DNA of 50,863 bases from Chloroflexota bacterium (GTDB lineage Bacteria > Chloroflexota > Anaerolineae > Aggregatilineales > Phototrophicaceae). The DNA lies in contig VXNO01000174.1 of assembly GCA_009840575.1 (NCBI GenBank), positions 1 through 50,863 on the forward strand. The letters run 5' to 3'. A model generated the notes under the pieces. It saw only the letters and a program-made list of their open reading frames with translations. It was not told where the DNA came from and ran no database searches. Below are positions 16,053 to 24,372 of the stretch, one piece after another. Each line of letters opens with the position of its first letter. Within the stretch, counting starts at the first letter, position 1. Position numbers and translations under genes: made by a program.

Positions 16053-17405
16053 CTAGTAGTAGCCAGCCGATTCCATCAGTTCGCGGGTTTCTTCGGCGGC
16101 TGCATCTAGCCCGGATTGCGCGTCGATATCGCCCAGGATGATGGCTTGCAGCTGCGGATAGAAGAGGTTGGAGAAGGGAATCCACTCGGCGATAAGCGGT
16201 GGCGTTTTGAAGTCTTCGCTTACCTGGATGCGCGCCAATTCCAGCCGTTCGCGGTCGAGCGGATTCTCGGCATCAGCGGCATCAGCAATCACCCGTTCCC
16301 AGACATCATCGCGCACCGGCAAGAAGCCCAGGGTCGCTTCTTCATACGCCACCTGATGCGAGGTCAGGAACTTGATGAGCTGGGCACCGCCTTGCGGGTT
16401 GGGCGCGGTGGCCGGGATGGAGAAGGCATGAGCGCCCGCCCAGCCGCTGGGACGAACATGGTCGCCGCCAATTGACAAACCCGTGAAGCCACGCGCCAAG
16501 CCAAAGTTGCCAGCCACCGCGCAGGAATCCGCATCCTGGAAGTAGGCATACCAGCCATACCATTCCAGCTTTACGGCGACATCGTTGTTGCAGAAGTTCT
16601 GCGCGACGCCATCCCAGAGCAGGGAAGTGGTATCGGCCGGAATGATGCCATCCTGATACCAGCCGGCGATCAACTCCGCCACAGCCACGCCGATCTCGTC
16701 ATTGAAGGTCGGGTGGTAATTCTCATCGAAGAGCGCGCCGCCACTGGCAAAGAGCATTTCATAGAAGCGGCCTGTCAGCGCTTCTTCTTTGCCCGCCAGG
16801 GTATAGCCGAAGGCGCTGTGCCCGTTTTCGACGAAGAAACGCGCCTGGCGGTCAATCTGATCCAGGTTGGTCGGCACGGTCAGTTCCTCGCCCGTGTCTT
16901 CCATGTAGGCGGCGGCGATGGCTTCGTCCGAATAGAGATCGGCGCGATAGTGAATCGGGCTGATATCAGCATGGCGCGGGACGAGATATAGGTTGCCGTC
17001 GATGGTGGCGGCGTCCAGAATCGCCGGGCTGAATGCCGCCAGTTCTTCTTCGCTGAAGAAATCTTGCAGCGGGTGCAGGAAGGGCGTGTATTGGGCGACG
17101 AAACTGGTATGGTCCCAAGCCACATCGTAGTCAGCCGCGCCGGTGGCGAAGTCGACCTTGAGCTTCTGGTCGATGGCGAAGCCGTCCAGCAGGGCGATGA
17201 TTTCGACTGTCGCGCCAGTGGCTTCTTCAAATACGGCGATCGAGTCGTACATGACTTCGTATTGTCCGCCGCCGATGGCCGCCATCTTGATGGTGGTACC
17301 GGATAAGTCCATGTCCAAGCCCGCGTATTGTGGCTCATCTTGCGCTGCCGCCGGTATCAGCAGGCTGAAGGCCAGGACGAGGAAAATGAGTCTGCAAATT
17401 AACAT
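16053..17405 (-). CDS. Sugar ABC transporter extracellular solute-binding protein (operon 2)
   Basis: The start at 17405 is supported by AGGAGG just upstream; the track start at 17474 has no such site. A signal peptide (MLICRLIFLVLAFSLLIPAAA) shortened here to LIFLVLAFSLLIPAAA precedes QDEPQYAG. The mature 430 or so residues follow the family 1 layout: TTIKMAAIGGGQYEVM at the N-terminus, ADYDVAWDHTSFVAQY, a domain-linking WDGVAQNFCNNDVAV segment, and GWAGAHAFSIPATAPNPQG near residue 330. Two Cys in the mature part (CNNDVAV and DSCAVAG) could form a disulfide. First gene of the operon, followed by a hairpin and two permeases. Substrate not deducible; sugars are likely. Confidence 0.88.
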   Translation of the reverse strand: MLICRLIFLVLAFSLLIPAAAQDEPQYAGLDMDLSGTTIKMAAIGGGQYEVMYDSIAVFEEATGATVEIIALLDGFAIDQKLKVDFATGAADYDVAWDHTSFVAQYTPFLHPLQDFFSEEELAAFSPAILDAATIDGNLYLVPRHADISPIHYRADLYSDEAIAAAYMEDTGEELTVPTNLDQIDRQARFFVENGHSAFGYTLAGKEEALTGRFYEMLFASGGALFDENYHPTFNDEIGVAVAELIAGWYQDGIIPADTTSLLWDGVAQNFCNNDVAVKLEWYGWYAYFQDADSCAVAGNFGLARGFTGLSIGGDHVRPSGWAGAHAFSIPATAPNPQGGAQLIKFLTSHQVAYEEATLGFLPVRDDVWERVIADAADAENPLDRERLELARIQVSEDFKTPPLIAEWIPFSNLFYPQLQAIILGDIDAQSGLDAAAEETRELMESAGYY

Positions 17406-17511
17406 TATGCCTCCTAAGCTGGGGATAATTTGCCAGCAACGAGTATAACGCAGTTTCCACCCAGCGGCAAGCAACCCAAGTATTCACCCAGGGCAATCGC
17501 ATCAAATGTTT

Positions 17512-17683
17512 TTCACCACAGAAGAAACGAGGATACACAGAGGGCACAGAGATTTGGTGTAGGGGCGAGGCGGCGAATCGCTCGTTGCAACTCCCTAAGC
17601 CACTTCCAACAGGGCGGGAAGCAAAGTACGCGTGAATCCACAGCGCAAAGCCTTTAGTTTTCTCTTGGTGGACTCGGTGGTTA
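17512..17683. repeat. Dispersed repeat, copy d (full, extended)
   Basis: TTCACCACAGAAGAAACGAG leads into ACACAGAGGGCACAGAG, then GTAGGGGCGAGGCGGCGAAT (hairpin module), then GGGAAGCAAAGTACGCG, a tail shared with the copy at 27869. It ends with CTTGGTGGACTCGGTGGTTA, an inverted second module. It fills most of the 377-base divergent gap 17406-17782, in which I see no gene. Confidence 0.75.
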
Positions 17684-17782
17684 AACACATGATGCGACTC
17701 CCCCGCCAAATTAAACAGATTTACGGCGCTGCAGCATTTCGCGTTATGCTTGGATCGCGCCGTCAGCCAAAGGAAACCCGCC

Positions 17783-18901
17783 ATGAAGATCCACGATATT
17801 GAAATCCGCCTGTGCAAGCCGAGCGAGCCTGTCATGACGGATAGCGAACTACGCGATACCCAAAAGTCCGACCTGCATTTTTTGATCATCACCCTGAAAA
17901 CCGATGCCGGCATAGACGGCATCAGCATGGGCTTCGCTGGTATGGGCGCGGAGATGGCCGGCTATGTCGCTGCGCAGTCGCTTAAGCCATTCTTCTTGGG
18001 CAAAGACCCGCTCGCGCGCGAACAGCACTGGCATGACTTCCGGCGCTACGACCGCGTCTGGCATCACAGCCCCATCTACGCTTATGGACCCTTCGATATC
18101 GCCCTGTGGGATATCGCTGGCAAGCTGGCGAATATGCCGCTCTACCAATTGCTGGGGCAATACCGCGAAAAAGCGCCTACTTATGTCTCTTCAATGTTCC
18201 TGGATAGTCCGCAAGATTACGCCGACCAAGCCGCCCAGTTCAAAGCGCAAGGTTTTCATGGCTACAAGCTGCACCCGCCCAGCGACTATCACGAAGCGCT
18301 GGCTGCCTACCGCCTGTGCCGCGAGGCGGTTGGCGATGATGCGCGCTTCAAGCTGATGGCTGACCCCGTCACCGCCCATAGCTATTATGAAGAGGCGCTG
18401 CGCATGGGGCGCGAGCTGGAAAAGTTGGATTATTACTGGTTCGAAGAGCCGCTCTACGATGTCGACTTTCACAACCTGCGCAAACTGACTCGCGACCTGG
18501 ACATCCCCATCTGCGGCACAGAAGTGCTGGCTGGCTCGCACTATGCAACCGCCGAGTGTATCGCCAGCGGGGTGGTCGATATTGTGCGCAGCGATGTGGC
18601 TTGGAAAGGCGGCGTAACGGCAGTGATGAAAACGGCGCACCTGGCGGAGGCTTTTGGTATGCGCTGCGAGATCCACACCGCCATCTACCCCGCGCTGGAA
18701 ATCGTCAATCTGCATTGCGTCTGCGCCATCGCCAATTGCGAGTTCTTCGAGGCGCTGGTGCCTAGCTCACTGCTCAAGCTGGGCATCAAAAATCCGCTGC
18801 GCATCGATGACGAAGGCTATGCCCATCCGCCGAGCGGGGCGGGCACGGGCATCGAATGGGACTGGGATTTTATTGACAACGCGACTGTGGCGGTTCTGTA
18901 G
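17783..18901 (+). CDS. Enolase-superfamily (mandelate racemase/muconate lactonizing) acid-sugar dehydratase
   Basis: Likely dehydrates an acid sugar (for example a fuconate- or rhamnonate-type substrate) to a 2-keto-3-deoxy acid. Start 17783 (MKIHDIEIRL) has AAAGGA upstream. The 372-aa protein shows the capping domain with HHSPIYAYGPFDIALWDIAG, then the barrel with Lys162 (GYKLHPP), metal ligands Asp194 (LMADPV), Glu221 (YWFEEPL) and Glu247 (ICGTEVL), and the Asp271/His298 pair (RSDVAW, CEIHTA) expected of the mandelate racemase group. The usual KxK is KxH here, which changes the S-face base and matters for substrate prediction. Next to a rhamnose-type mutarotase gene (convergent) and a lactonase-like gene. 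Confidence 0.82.
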   Translation: MKIHDIEIRLCKPSEPVMTDSELRDTQKSDLHFLIITLKTDAGIDGISMGFAGMGAEMAGYVAAQSLKPFFLGKDPLAREQHWHDFRRYDRVWHHSPIYAYGPFDIALWDIAGKLANMPLYQLLGQYREKAPTYVSSMFLDSPQDYADQAAQFKAQGFHGYKLHPPSDYHEALAAYRLCREAVGDDARFKLMADPVTAHSYYEEALRMGRELEKLDYYWFEEPLYDVDFHNLRKLTRDLDIPICGTEVLAGSHYATAECIASGVVDIVRSDVAWKGGVTAVMKTAHLAEAFGMRCEIHTAIYPALEIVNLHCVCAIANCEFFEALVPSSLLKLGIKNPLRIDDEGYAHPPSGAGTGIEWDWDFIDNATVAVL

Positions 18902-18905
18902 TTAC

Positions 18906-18932
18906 GCGGGCGAGTCAGCGCCTCGCCCCTGC
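18906..18932. repeat. Dispersed repeat, copy e (hairpin module only)
   Basis: GCGGGCGAGTCAGCGCCTCG plus CCCCTGC; folds as GGGCGAG/CTCGCCC. It begins five bases after the enolase-superfamily stop codon and separates two convergent genes, like the copy at 3673, so a bidirectional terminator role is plausible. Confidence 0.7.
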
Positions 18933-18953
18933 ATTGCCCATTTTGGAGCCAGG

Positions 18954-19277
18954 CTAATCCGTATGGAAGACTTCGTCGATGGTCTTCCACCATTCGCCCT
19001 CGGCGCGGTCTTCGACTGGCTTCTGCATAGGCATACATAGCTCCCACCATTTCTGCGTGGTTTCATCGGCGGCCATGGCAGCCATATCCCCTTCGAAGTC
19101 GTCGCCATGGTATTCCATATAGGCGAAGAGCAGGTCGCCATAGCGGTAGATGGAATAATTGCGGATGTTGCACTCGGCGATTTTCTTTAAGACGCCGGCC
19201 CAGACATCGGCGTGCAGGCGAATATATTCTTCAACGTGCTCGGCGCGGATGCCGATGACTTGTCCAAAGCGCTGCAT
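18954..19277 (-). CDS. L-rhamnose mutarotase family protein (RhaM/DUF718)
   Basis: RhaM-type enzymes interconvert alpha and beta anomers of L-rhamnose (or related deoxysugars). The 107-aa product from ATG 19277 (GGGAGG upstream) is embedded in a longer open frame whose N-terminal part is antisense noise. Family features are YIRLHADVWAGVLKKI with the catalytic-type His, NYSIYRYGDLLFAYMEYHG, and a C-terminal KWWELCMPMQKP-W pattern. Length matches RhaM (about 104 aa). It is the last gene of a CaiB-MaoC-RhaM unit, 55 bases after MaoC. Confidence 0.85.
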   Translation of the reverse strand: MQRFGQVIGIRAEHVEEYIRLHADVWAGVLKKIAECNIRNYSIYRYGDLLFAYMEYHGDDFEGDMAAMAADETTQKWWELCMPMQKPVEDRAEGEWWKTIDEVFHTD

Positions 19278-19332
19278 GGTCGAACCTCCCTGTGCTTGAT
19301 TGAATTGAGTTTGCCATCCTTGGGCGAGGGGC

Positions 19333-19842
19333 TTATTTGGAATTGGCGAAGTTCTCCGGATGGCGGTACTTGACTGTCTGCAAATGTTCGCAATACAACG
19401 CCAGTACGCCTTCGTTCTTGTAGACCTCGTAGCTGACCTTGACCAAGCCCATCTCGGCGTATTTGGGCTCTTTGCTGAGTTGGGTGCGCACGGTGTAGAT
19501 GGTATCGCCGATGAAGACCGGCTTGATGAAGCGCAGCTTGTCATAGCCATAGCTGAAGGTATGCACATTGTTGTGCGCCATCAAGCCCAGCCCGATGCTG
19601 AAGACCATCGAGCCAGCTACCAGCCGTTTATCAAAGATGCCTTCATCACGGGCGAAAATCTCATCGGCGACATAAGGGTGCATATCCAGCACGATAGCGT
19701 TGAAGATCATGCACTCGCCCTCGGACAAGGTGCGGCGGATGCTCTTGATCTTGGCACCAATTTCGAAGTCCTCGTACATCCAGGTTTCGGTATTGAACAG
19801 GGGCAGGTCTTTGTGCATTTCGACCGGGGTATTTTCAGGCAT
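19333..19842 (-). CDS. MaoC-like hot-dog dehydratase/hydratase (169 aa)
   Basis: MaoC-family proteins hydrate or dehydrate acyl-CoA thioesters. The product has the hot-dog pattern: [20 protein letters not shown], a hydratase-like [13 protein letters not shown] helix, the [16 protein letters not shown] helix, and [20 protein letters not shown], which is diagnostic of the family. The usual Asp-x4-His pair is not cleanly arranged (LDMHPYVAD), so the activity could differ. GGGAG lies ahead of the ATG at 19842. It is 11 bases after the CoA-transferase stop, so the two are almost certainly one operon and may act on the same CoA ester. Confidence 0.8.
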   Translation of the reverse strand: MPENTPVEMHKDLPLFNTETWMYEDFEIGAKIKSIRRTLSEGECMIFNAIVLDMHPYVADEIFARDEGIFDKRLVAGSMVFSIGLGLMAHNNVHTFSYGYDKLRFIKPVFIGDTIYTVRTQLSKEPKYAEMGLVKVSYEVYKNEGVLALYCEHLQTVKYRHPENFANSK

Positions 19843-19853
19843 GGTTTCGCTCC

Positions 19854-20999
19854 CTAGTTGATGGCGAACTCGGACAAGATGCGCTGGGTATCTTCGCCGA
19901 TGCGTGGCGCTCCCTTGCGGCTTTTTAATATCTCGCCATTGATGCGGATGGGGCAGCGGGTGGTAGCGAGCTTGACATTTTCGTCACGGGCGACTTCTTG
20001 CACCATGTCGATGACCTTGAAGCCCTCATGCTGCAGCAGCCGTTCCCAGCTCAGCACATCAGCGCACCAGATATCGCGCGGCTCCAGGATGTCCAGCCAA
20101 TGGCGCGTGGATTGCGCCTGTAGATGCTCAACCAGGATGGCTTTGATCTCATCGCGCTGACTGAACCAGGTGGCGCTATCGGTAAATGCCAGCAGCGGCG
20201 GGCATTCCAGCAACTGTCCCAGCACGGGGATGGAGCCCATCGCCAGCGCCAGGTAGCCATCGGCGGTTGCGTAGATGCCATACGGCGCGGACAGGTAGGC
20301 ATGCGCGTTGTTGATGGCGCTGCGCTGCGGGGATTTGCCACCATCGTTGAGGTGGGTCGTCAGCACTTCAAATTGGAAGTCGAGGATGGATTCCAGCAAG
20401 CTGACCTGCACCAAGCCGCCTTCGCCAGTCAAGCCACGCCGCACCAGGCAAGCCAGGATGCCCTGCACCAGGTGCGCGCCGGTGAAGAGGTCGACCACCG
20501 CCAAGCCAAATGGGGTGGGCGGGCGGTCGGCATCGCCATTCAGCCAGACCAAGCCCGAAATGGCTTGCAGCAGCAGGTCTTGCCCGGGCTTGTAGACCCA
20601 GGGTCCGTTATGTCCGTAGCCGGTGATCTCGCCATAGACGATGCGCGGGTTGATTGCGCGCACAGTGGCGTAATCCAAGCCCAGCCGCGCCATCACGCCG
20701 GGTCGGAAGTTCTGCACCAGCACATCCGCCTGCGCGATTAATTCCTTGACGCGCGTCAAATCATCGGCGGCTTTTAAGTTGGCTGCGAAGCTCTCTTTGT
20801 TACGGTTGATGGAATGAAAGAGCGTGCTTTCGCCATCCAGCTCCAGCTCGGAGATATACAGCTGTCGGCACAGGTCGCCACCATCCGGCCGTTCCACCTT
20901 GATGACGCGCGCGCCCATATCGGCCAGTCGCAGCGCGGCCGATGGTCCCGACAGAAAGATACTGAAGTCCAATACCAACAAGCCTTCGAGTGGTCGCAT
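19854..20999 (-). CDS. CaiB/BaiF family (class III) CoA-transferase
   Basis: Class III CoA-transferases move CoA between organic acids through a ternary complex. Start 20999 ([13 protein letters not shown]) is chosen since family members begin this way; the 381-aa length is normal. Motifs are [31 protein letters not shown], the [13 protein letters not shown] segment, and Asp170 in [10 protein letters not shown], the residue that forms the acyl-aspartyl anhydride. A consensus promoter (TTGACA-17-TATAGT) lies directly upstream. Followed by MaoC and RhaM genes. The substrate is unknown; the mesaconyl-CoA transferase of the 3-hydroxypropionate cycle in Chloroflexus belongs to the same broad family, but nothing here fixes that role. 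Confidence 0.88.
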   Translation of the reverse strand: MRPLEGLLVLDFSIFLSGPSAALRLADMGARVIKVERPDGGDLCRQLYISELELDGESTLFHSINRNKESFAANLKAADDLTRVKELIAQADVLVQNFRPGVMARLGLDYATVRAINPRIVYGEITGYGHNGPWVYKPGQDLLLQAISGLVWLNGDADRPPTPFGLAVVDLFTGAHLVQGILACLVRRGLTGEGGLVQVSLLESILDFQFEVLTTHLNDGGKSPQRSAINNAHAYLSAPYGIYATADGYLALAMGSIPVLGQLLECPPLLAFTDSATWFSQRDEIKAILVEHLQAQSTRHWLDILEPRDIWCADVLSWERLLQHEGFKVIDMVQEVARDENVKLATTRCPIRINGEILKSRKGAPRIGEDTQRILSEFAIN

Positions 21000-21039
21000 G
21001 GTCGCCTGCTTTTCTTTTCGGCGCAATACCGCTGCAAAG

Positions 21040-21068
21040 ACTATAGACAGCCAAGCGGCTTCTGTCAA
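21040..21068 (-). promoter_or_regulatory. Sigma-70 promoter for CaiB-MaoC-RhaM operon
   Basis: On the minus strand TTGACA (21063-21068), exactly 17 bases, then TATAGT (21040-21045). The start would be near 21033, giving a leader of about 34 bases to the CoA-transferase ATG. One of the best promoter matches in the window. Confidence 0.7.
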
Positions 21069-21112
21069 AGACGTCCGTCATTTTGCGCGTTTCTATAAGT
21101 AAAAAATGAATG

Positions 21113-21121
21113 TGTTACAAT
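21113..21121 (+). promoter_or_regulatory. Extended -10 promoter for amidohydrolase gene
   Basis: TGTTACAAT is an extended -10 (TGn-TACAAT) with no good -35, about 37 bases before the ATG at 21158. Divergent from the CaiB promoter about 45 bases away, so one regulator could control both. Confidence 0.45.
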
Positions 21122-21157
21122 GCGCATGAATTGGCTGGCTTTTCGCGGGAGATTCTC

Positions 21158-22003
21158 ATGTACAAAATTGATACGCACCAACACTTTTGGAACCTGGACG
21201 AGGTTGCCTATCCTTGGCTGATGCCAGCTTATGGACCTATCTACCGCACCTTCACCCCGGCTGAGCTGGAGCCACAGTTAAAAGCCGCCGGCGTCGACAA
21301 GACGGTCATCGTACAGTCGATGGACTCCTATGCCGATACCGACTCCATGTTGGCCATCGCCGAGCAGCATGACTGGGTGGCGGGCGTGGTCGGCTGGGTG
21401 CCCCTGCATGACCCAGCCGAAGCCGACAAAAAGCTGGATGAATACACCCAGAATCCGTATTTCAAAGGCATGCGCCACTTAATCCACGAAGAAGGCAACC
21501 CCGATTGGGTCTTGCATAAGCAGGTCATCGAAGGCTTGGGGCTGCTGGCGGAGCGCGAACTGACCTTTGATGTCGTGGCTGTCTTCCCCAACCACCTCAA
21601 ACATGTGCCGACGCTGGCGGATGCCGTTCCCGAATTGATGATGGTCATTGATCATCTAGCCAAGCCACCGCTGGCTGAGAGCGAGCGCAGGGAGTGGCGC
21701 GCTCAACTCGCCGCCGCGGCTGAATGCCCGAATGTCTATGCCAAAGTCTCAGGCTTGAATACCGTAACGCCCGACTTTGCCAACTGGACCTACGAAGATA
21801 TTAAGCCGCTGGTCGATTATGCCATCGAGCAATTTGGACCGCATCGTCTGATGTTTGGCAGCGATTGGCCCGTGGCGGTGCTGGCTGGCGATTACGCCAA
21901 AGTCTGGGAAGAGACCAACAAGTGCCTGGGCGATTTGACCAGCGCCGAACGCGATGCTGTGCTGGGTAAGACCGCCAACGCCTTTTATGGGCTGGATCTG
22001 TAG
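21158..22003 (+). CDS. Amidohydrolase-2 family sugar lactonase (L-fucono/L-rhamnono-lactonase-like)
   Basis: Probably opens a sugar lactone to the acid. The 281-aa product from ATG 21158 (GGGAGA upstream) begins MYKIDTHQHFWNLDE, the N-terminal His-x-His-Phe-Trp typical of fuconolactonase and rhamnonolactonase relatives in COG3618. Further features are GMRHLIHEEGNP, VIDHLAKPP (metal-proximal His), VYAKVSGL and the terminal LMFGSDWPVAVL with the catalytic Asp. 2-pyrone-4,6-dicarboxylate lactonase is a related alternative. Divergent from the CaiB operon and surrounded by a dehydratase, a mutarotase and an oxidoreductase, which favours the sugar-acid role. Confidence 0.82.
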   Translation: MYKIDTHQHFWNLDEVAYPWLMPAYGPIYRTFTPAELEPQLKAAGVDKTVIVQSMDSYADTDSMLAIAEQHDWVAGVVGWVPLHDPAEADKKLDEYTQNPYFKGMRHLIHEEGNPDWVLHKQVIEGLGLLAERELTFDVVAVFPNHLKHVPTLADAVPELMMVIDHLAKPPLAESERREWRAQLAAAAECPNVYAKVSGLNTVTPDFANWTYEDIKPLVDYAIEQFGPHRLMFGSDWPVAVLAGDYAKVWEETNKCLGDLTSAERDAVLGKTANAFYGLDL

Positions 22004-22018
22004 GCTGTCGCCGCGGGT

Positions 22019-22525
22019 TTAGGGTTCAGGTTCCAATTCAACGTCAGCTTCGCGCAGGCTGAGCATGCCTTCAAGGCGAGCCAGGCGCTGGTTGGCGCGG
22101 TCAACCTTGTTTTCAACAAATTGTATATCACTGCGCAAGTTCGATTCCAGGCTGTCGATGCGCTTGTTGATCGTGCCGGCTTCTTCCTTGATCTCTCTGC
22201 GCAGGGTCGTCTCAACACGGCTAATCTCATCACGCAGAGTCGTCTCTAAGCGAGTGTTGTCATCACGCAGAGTCGTCTCAAGACGGGTCATTTCAACTTC
22301 AAGCCGGTCAATGCGAGAATGTAGAGCGAGGATATCGCCTTTAAGTTCATCATGCAGCCCCCGGTTATCGCTCTTCAGGTCATCGCGCAGCGCCTTGTTC
22401 TCACGTTTCAATTCATCGCGCAGCGCCGAAACCCTATCTTCATTCCGCGTGTCCAAACGCCAATAGAAGACAAAGAGCGCGATCATGAACAGAATGGTAT
22501 CGGGATTTAGAATCGAATTTTCCAC
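22019..22525 (-). CDS. Membrane-anchored coiled-coil protein with hendecad repeats
   Basis: I do not recognise a family. The 168-aa reading from GTG 22525 is preferred because GGGAG lies seven bases upstream; the track start is a TTG further out. A single N-terminal membrane helix (DTILFMIALFVFYWRL) is followed by an almost uninterrupted charged coiled coil. Three 11-residue units with the pattern RLETTLRD-xx occur in tandem, encoded by near-identical 33-bp repeats, suggesting expansion by slippage. It likely forms an oligomeric membrane-tethered rod. It overlaps no neighbour and its role in the catabolic block is not apparent. Confidence 0.65.
   Translation of the reverse strand: MENSILNPDTILFMIALFVFYWRLDTRNEDRVSALRDELKRENKALRDDLKSDNRGLHDELKGDILALHSRIDRLEVEMTRLETTLRDDNTRLETTLRDEISRVETTLRREIKEEAGTINKRIDSLESNLRSDIQFVENKVDRANQRLARLEGMLSLREADVELEPEP
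22198..22296. repeat. Three tandem 33-bp repeats inside the coiled-coil gene
   Basis: The core CACGCAGAGTCGTCTC starts at 22231 and 22264, and a diverged copy (TGCGCAGGGTCGTCTC) starts at 22198; spacing is exactly 33 bp, in frame, giving 11-residue hendecads. Confidence 0.8.
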
Positions 22526-22599
22526 GCACAAACTCCCTGCCTCTTGCGCCTGCCACAAGCATAGCGCTCTTTGCTGCTTATCGCAAACCTCCCACGAAC

Positions 22600-23679
22600 T
22601 CAGGGCGCGGGGATGGGCGTCCCGCCGGCTGCGCTTGATTCGTAGGCGGCTTCGACGGTCGCCATCGTTTCAATGGCATCTTCTACCGAGGTCGGCAGGC
22701 TTTGCGCCTCGCCATCCACATAGCGCATCAAGCTGGCCATCGTGCCGATGAAAGCTTCGGGGAACCACGAGCCGCTGATTTCCAATGTGCGCCAGGTCGG
22801 CTCGTCATCACCCAGCAGCACATATTCAAAGCGGTCGGGCGCACCGTGCGGATAATTCATATTCAGCCCCGCGCGGATCTGGATAGCGCCGCGGCTGCCC
22901 TCGAACTTGATATAGGACTGCTGCTTCTGCGCGCCATAGGCATGGCTGTGGTTGGTCATCACATTCACACGCGGGTTATCGCCATAATCCATGATGATCA
23001 TGGAGCGCGAGCCGCCCCGCAGCTCGGGCGCGGAAGGATGGCTGATTGTCTTGGCGTAGACGCTGGCGGGGCTGCCACAGAAAGACCGGACCAAGTCAAC
23101 ATAATGAATGCTGTGATAGAGGATTTCCACGCGCGGCAAGGGGAAGAGGAATTGCCACAGATGCCAGGGCGTATTTATCTGCATGCGCACTTCCAGGTCG
23201 CGCAATTCGCCGATTAAACCCTGCTCGATCATATCGCGGGCGGCGATGATGAAAGGGGCGAAGCGCAATTGGAAGTTGATGGCTGCCACCAGCTCGCGTT
23301 CCCGGCAGATTTTCAGGATCTCCCGCGCTTGCGCCAGGCCGTCGCCCATGGGCTTTTGGATGAGCACGGCGCGCCCTTTGGGGACCTGCGCGAGGATTTC
23401 GGGGATGGCGCTGCCTGGCACAGCCACATCAAAGACGGCGTCGGCAGGGGCGGAGCGGACGGCTTCAGCGAGTGAATCGTAGAGGCGCGGCACAGCGAAC
23501 TTGTCCGCCATCATCCGCGCGCGCTGGCTATCGATATCAAAGCCGCCAGCCACAGAAAATCCAGCGATTTTATAGGCGGGGTAATGCGCGTCATGCACGA
23601 TGCCGCCCATGCCGATGCTGACAATGGGACGCGGCTGGCTGGGCAAACTGACGCTTTGACGAAGGGCGAAGCTGGGCAT
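22600..23679 (-). CDS. Gfo/Idh/MocA family NAD(P)-dependent oxidoreductase
   Basis: Sugar or inositol dehydrogenase-type enzyme. The 359-aa protein has a Rossmann start VSIGMGGIVHDAHYPAYK, the DVAVPGSAIPEIL segment, a KP motif in AVLIQKPMGDG (usual EKP, here QKP), and the C-terminal half with HSIHYVDLVRSF, where the His-x3-Asp pattern fits the family active site. Downstream of a MaoC gene on the same strand with a 95-base gap. It would supply an oxidation step in the acid-sugar block, for example sugar to lactone ahead of the amidohydrolase. The substrate cannot be named from sequence. Confidence 0.85.
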   Translation of the reverse strand: MPSFALRQSVSLPSQPRPIVSIGMGGIVHDAHYPAYKIAGFSVAGGFDIDSQRARMMADKFAVPRLYDSLAEAVRSAPADAVFDVAVPGSAIPEILAQVPKGRAVLIQKPMGDGLAQAREILKICRERELVAAINFQLRFAPFIIAARDMIEQGLIGELRDLEVRMQINTPWHLWQFLFPLPRVEILYHSIHYVDLVRSFCGSPASVYAKTISHPSAPELRGGSRSMIIMDYGDNPRVNVMTNHSHAYGAQKQQSYIKFEGSRGAIQIRAGLNMNYPHGAPDRFEYVLLGDDEPTWRTLEISGSWFPEAFIGTMASLMRYVDGEAQSLPTSVEDAIETMATVEAAYESSAAGGTPIPAP

Positions 23680-23774
23680 AAATCACTATCCTGGCTGCTA
23701 AGGCGGATTAGCTTGGGCGGGCCTCATGGTCCGAAAAGAATAGAAACTGGCTCACTGCGCTGGCGGTTGGCTGC

Positions 23775-24224
23775 CTACTCGGCGGCGCGGCGCTGCACGA
23801 GATACAAATGCTGGCAGGCGAGCACGATCTTGCCATGCTGGTTGTGCACGGCGACCTGTTCGACGACATAGCCATGGTCGGGGCGCTTGGGATAATCGCG
23901 CTTTTCGCTGATGGTAGCGGTGACTGTGATAGTATCGCCGATGTGCACAGGGCGGATGAAACGCACGCGGTCATAACCATAAGAAAATGCGACCGGATTG
24001 ATCTCATTGGCGGTCATGCCGATGGCTACGCACAAAATCAAGGTGCCATGCGCGATGCGCTGTTTGAACTCCTGCGTCTTGACCCATTCGGCATCCATGT
24101 GGTGCGGGAAGAAATCGCCCGTCTGCCCGGCGTGCAAGACAATATCGGCTTCGGTGATGGTGCGCCCGAAAGACTGGCGCGATGAACCAATTTCATAGTC
24201 TTCAAAATAGCTGGTTCGTATCAT
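23775..24224 (-). CDS. MaoC-like enoyl-CoA hydratase (149 aa)
   Basis: Compact single hot-dog hydratase. It carries the classical R-hydratase signature with [19 protein letters not shown] followed by HHMD (the expected Asp-x4-His dyad), then [15 protein letters not shown] and [19 protein letters not shown]. Unlike the 169-aa MaoC protein at 19333, its active-site dyad is intact. The two are clearly related but diverged. First gene of a likely two-gene unit with the Gfo/Idh/MocA oxidoreductase. The weak ribosome site (GAGAAACC) suggests modest expression. Confidence 0.85.
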   Translation of the reverse strand: MIRTSYFEDYEIGSSRQSFGRTITEADIVLHAGQTGDFFPHHMDAEWVKTQEFKQRIAHGTLILCVAIGMTANEINPVAFSYGYDRVRFIRPVHIGDTITVTATISEKRDYPKRPDHGYVVEQVAVHNQHGKIVLACQHLYLVQRRAAE

Positions 24225-24333
24225 GGTGAGGTTTCTCGCTGGTTTTCATTTTACGCGCTGGCAACAAGGCTATATTACCACACCGTTCGCCCAGCCCGCA
24301 CCTAGGGCAATCACAGCTATGTACTTGTGGTGG

Positions 24334-24362
24334 CTGTAACCTGCCTGTCGCCTGTGTTACAG
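24334..24362. promoter_or_regulatory. Inverted repeat just upstream of the M23 peptidase gene
   Basis: CTGTAAC (24334-24340) and GTTACAG (24356-24362) form a perfect 7-bp dyad with a 15-base spacer, ending 10 bases before the ATG. It could be an operator or a 5' hairpin that affects ribosome access. Confidence 0.35.
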
Positions 24363-24372
24363 TAGGCGCATC

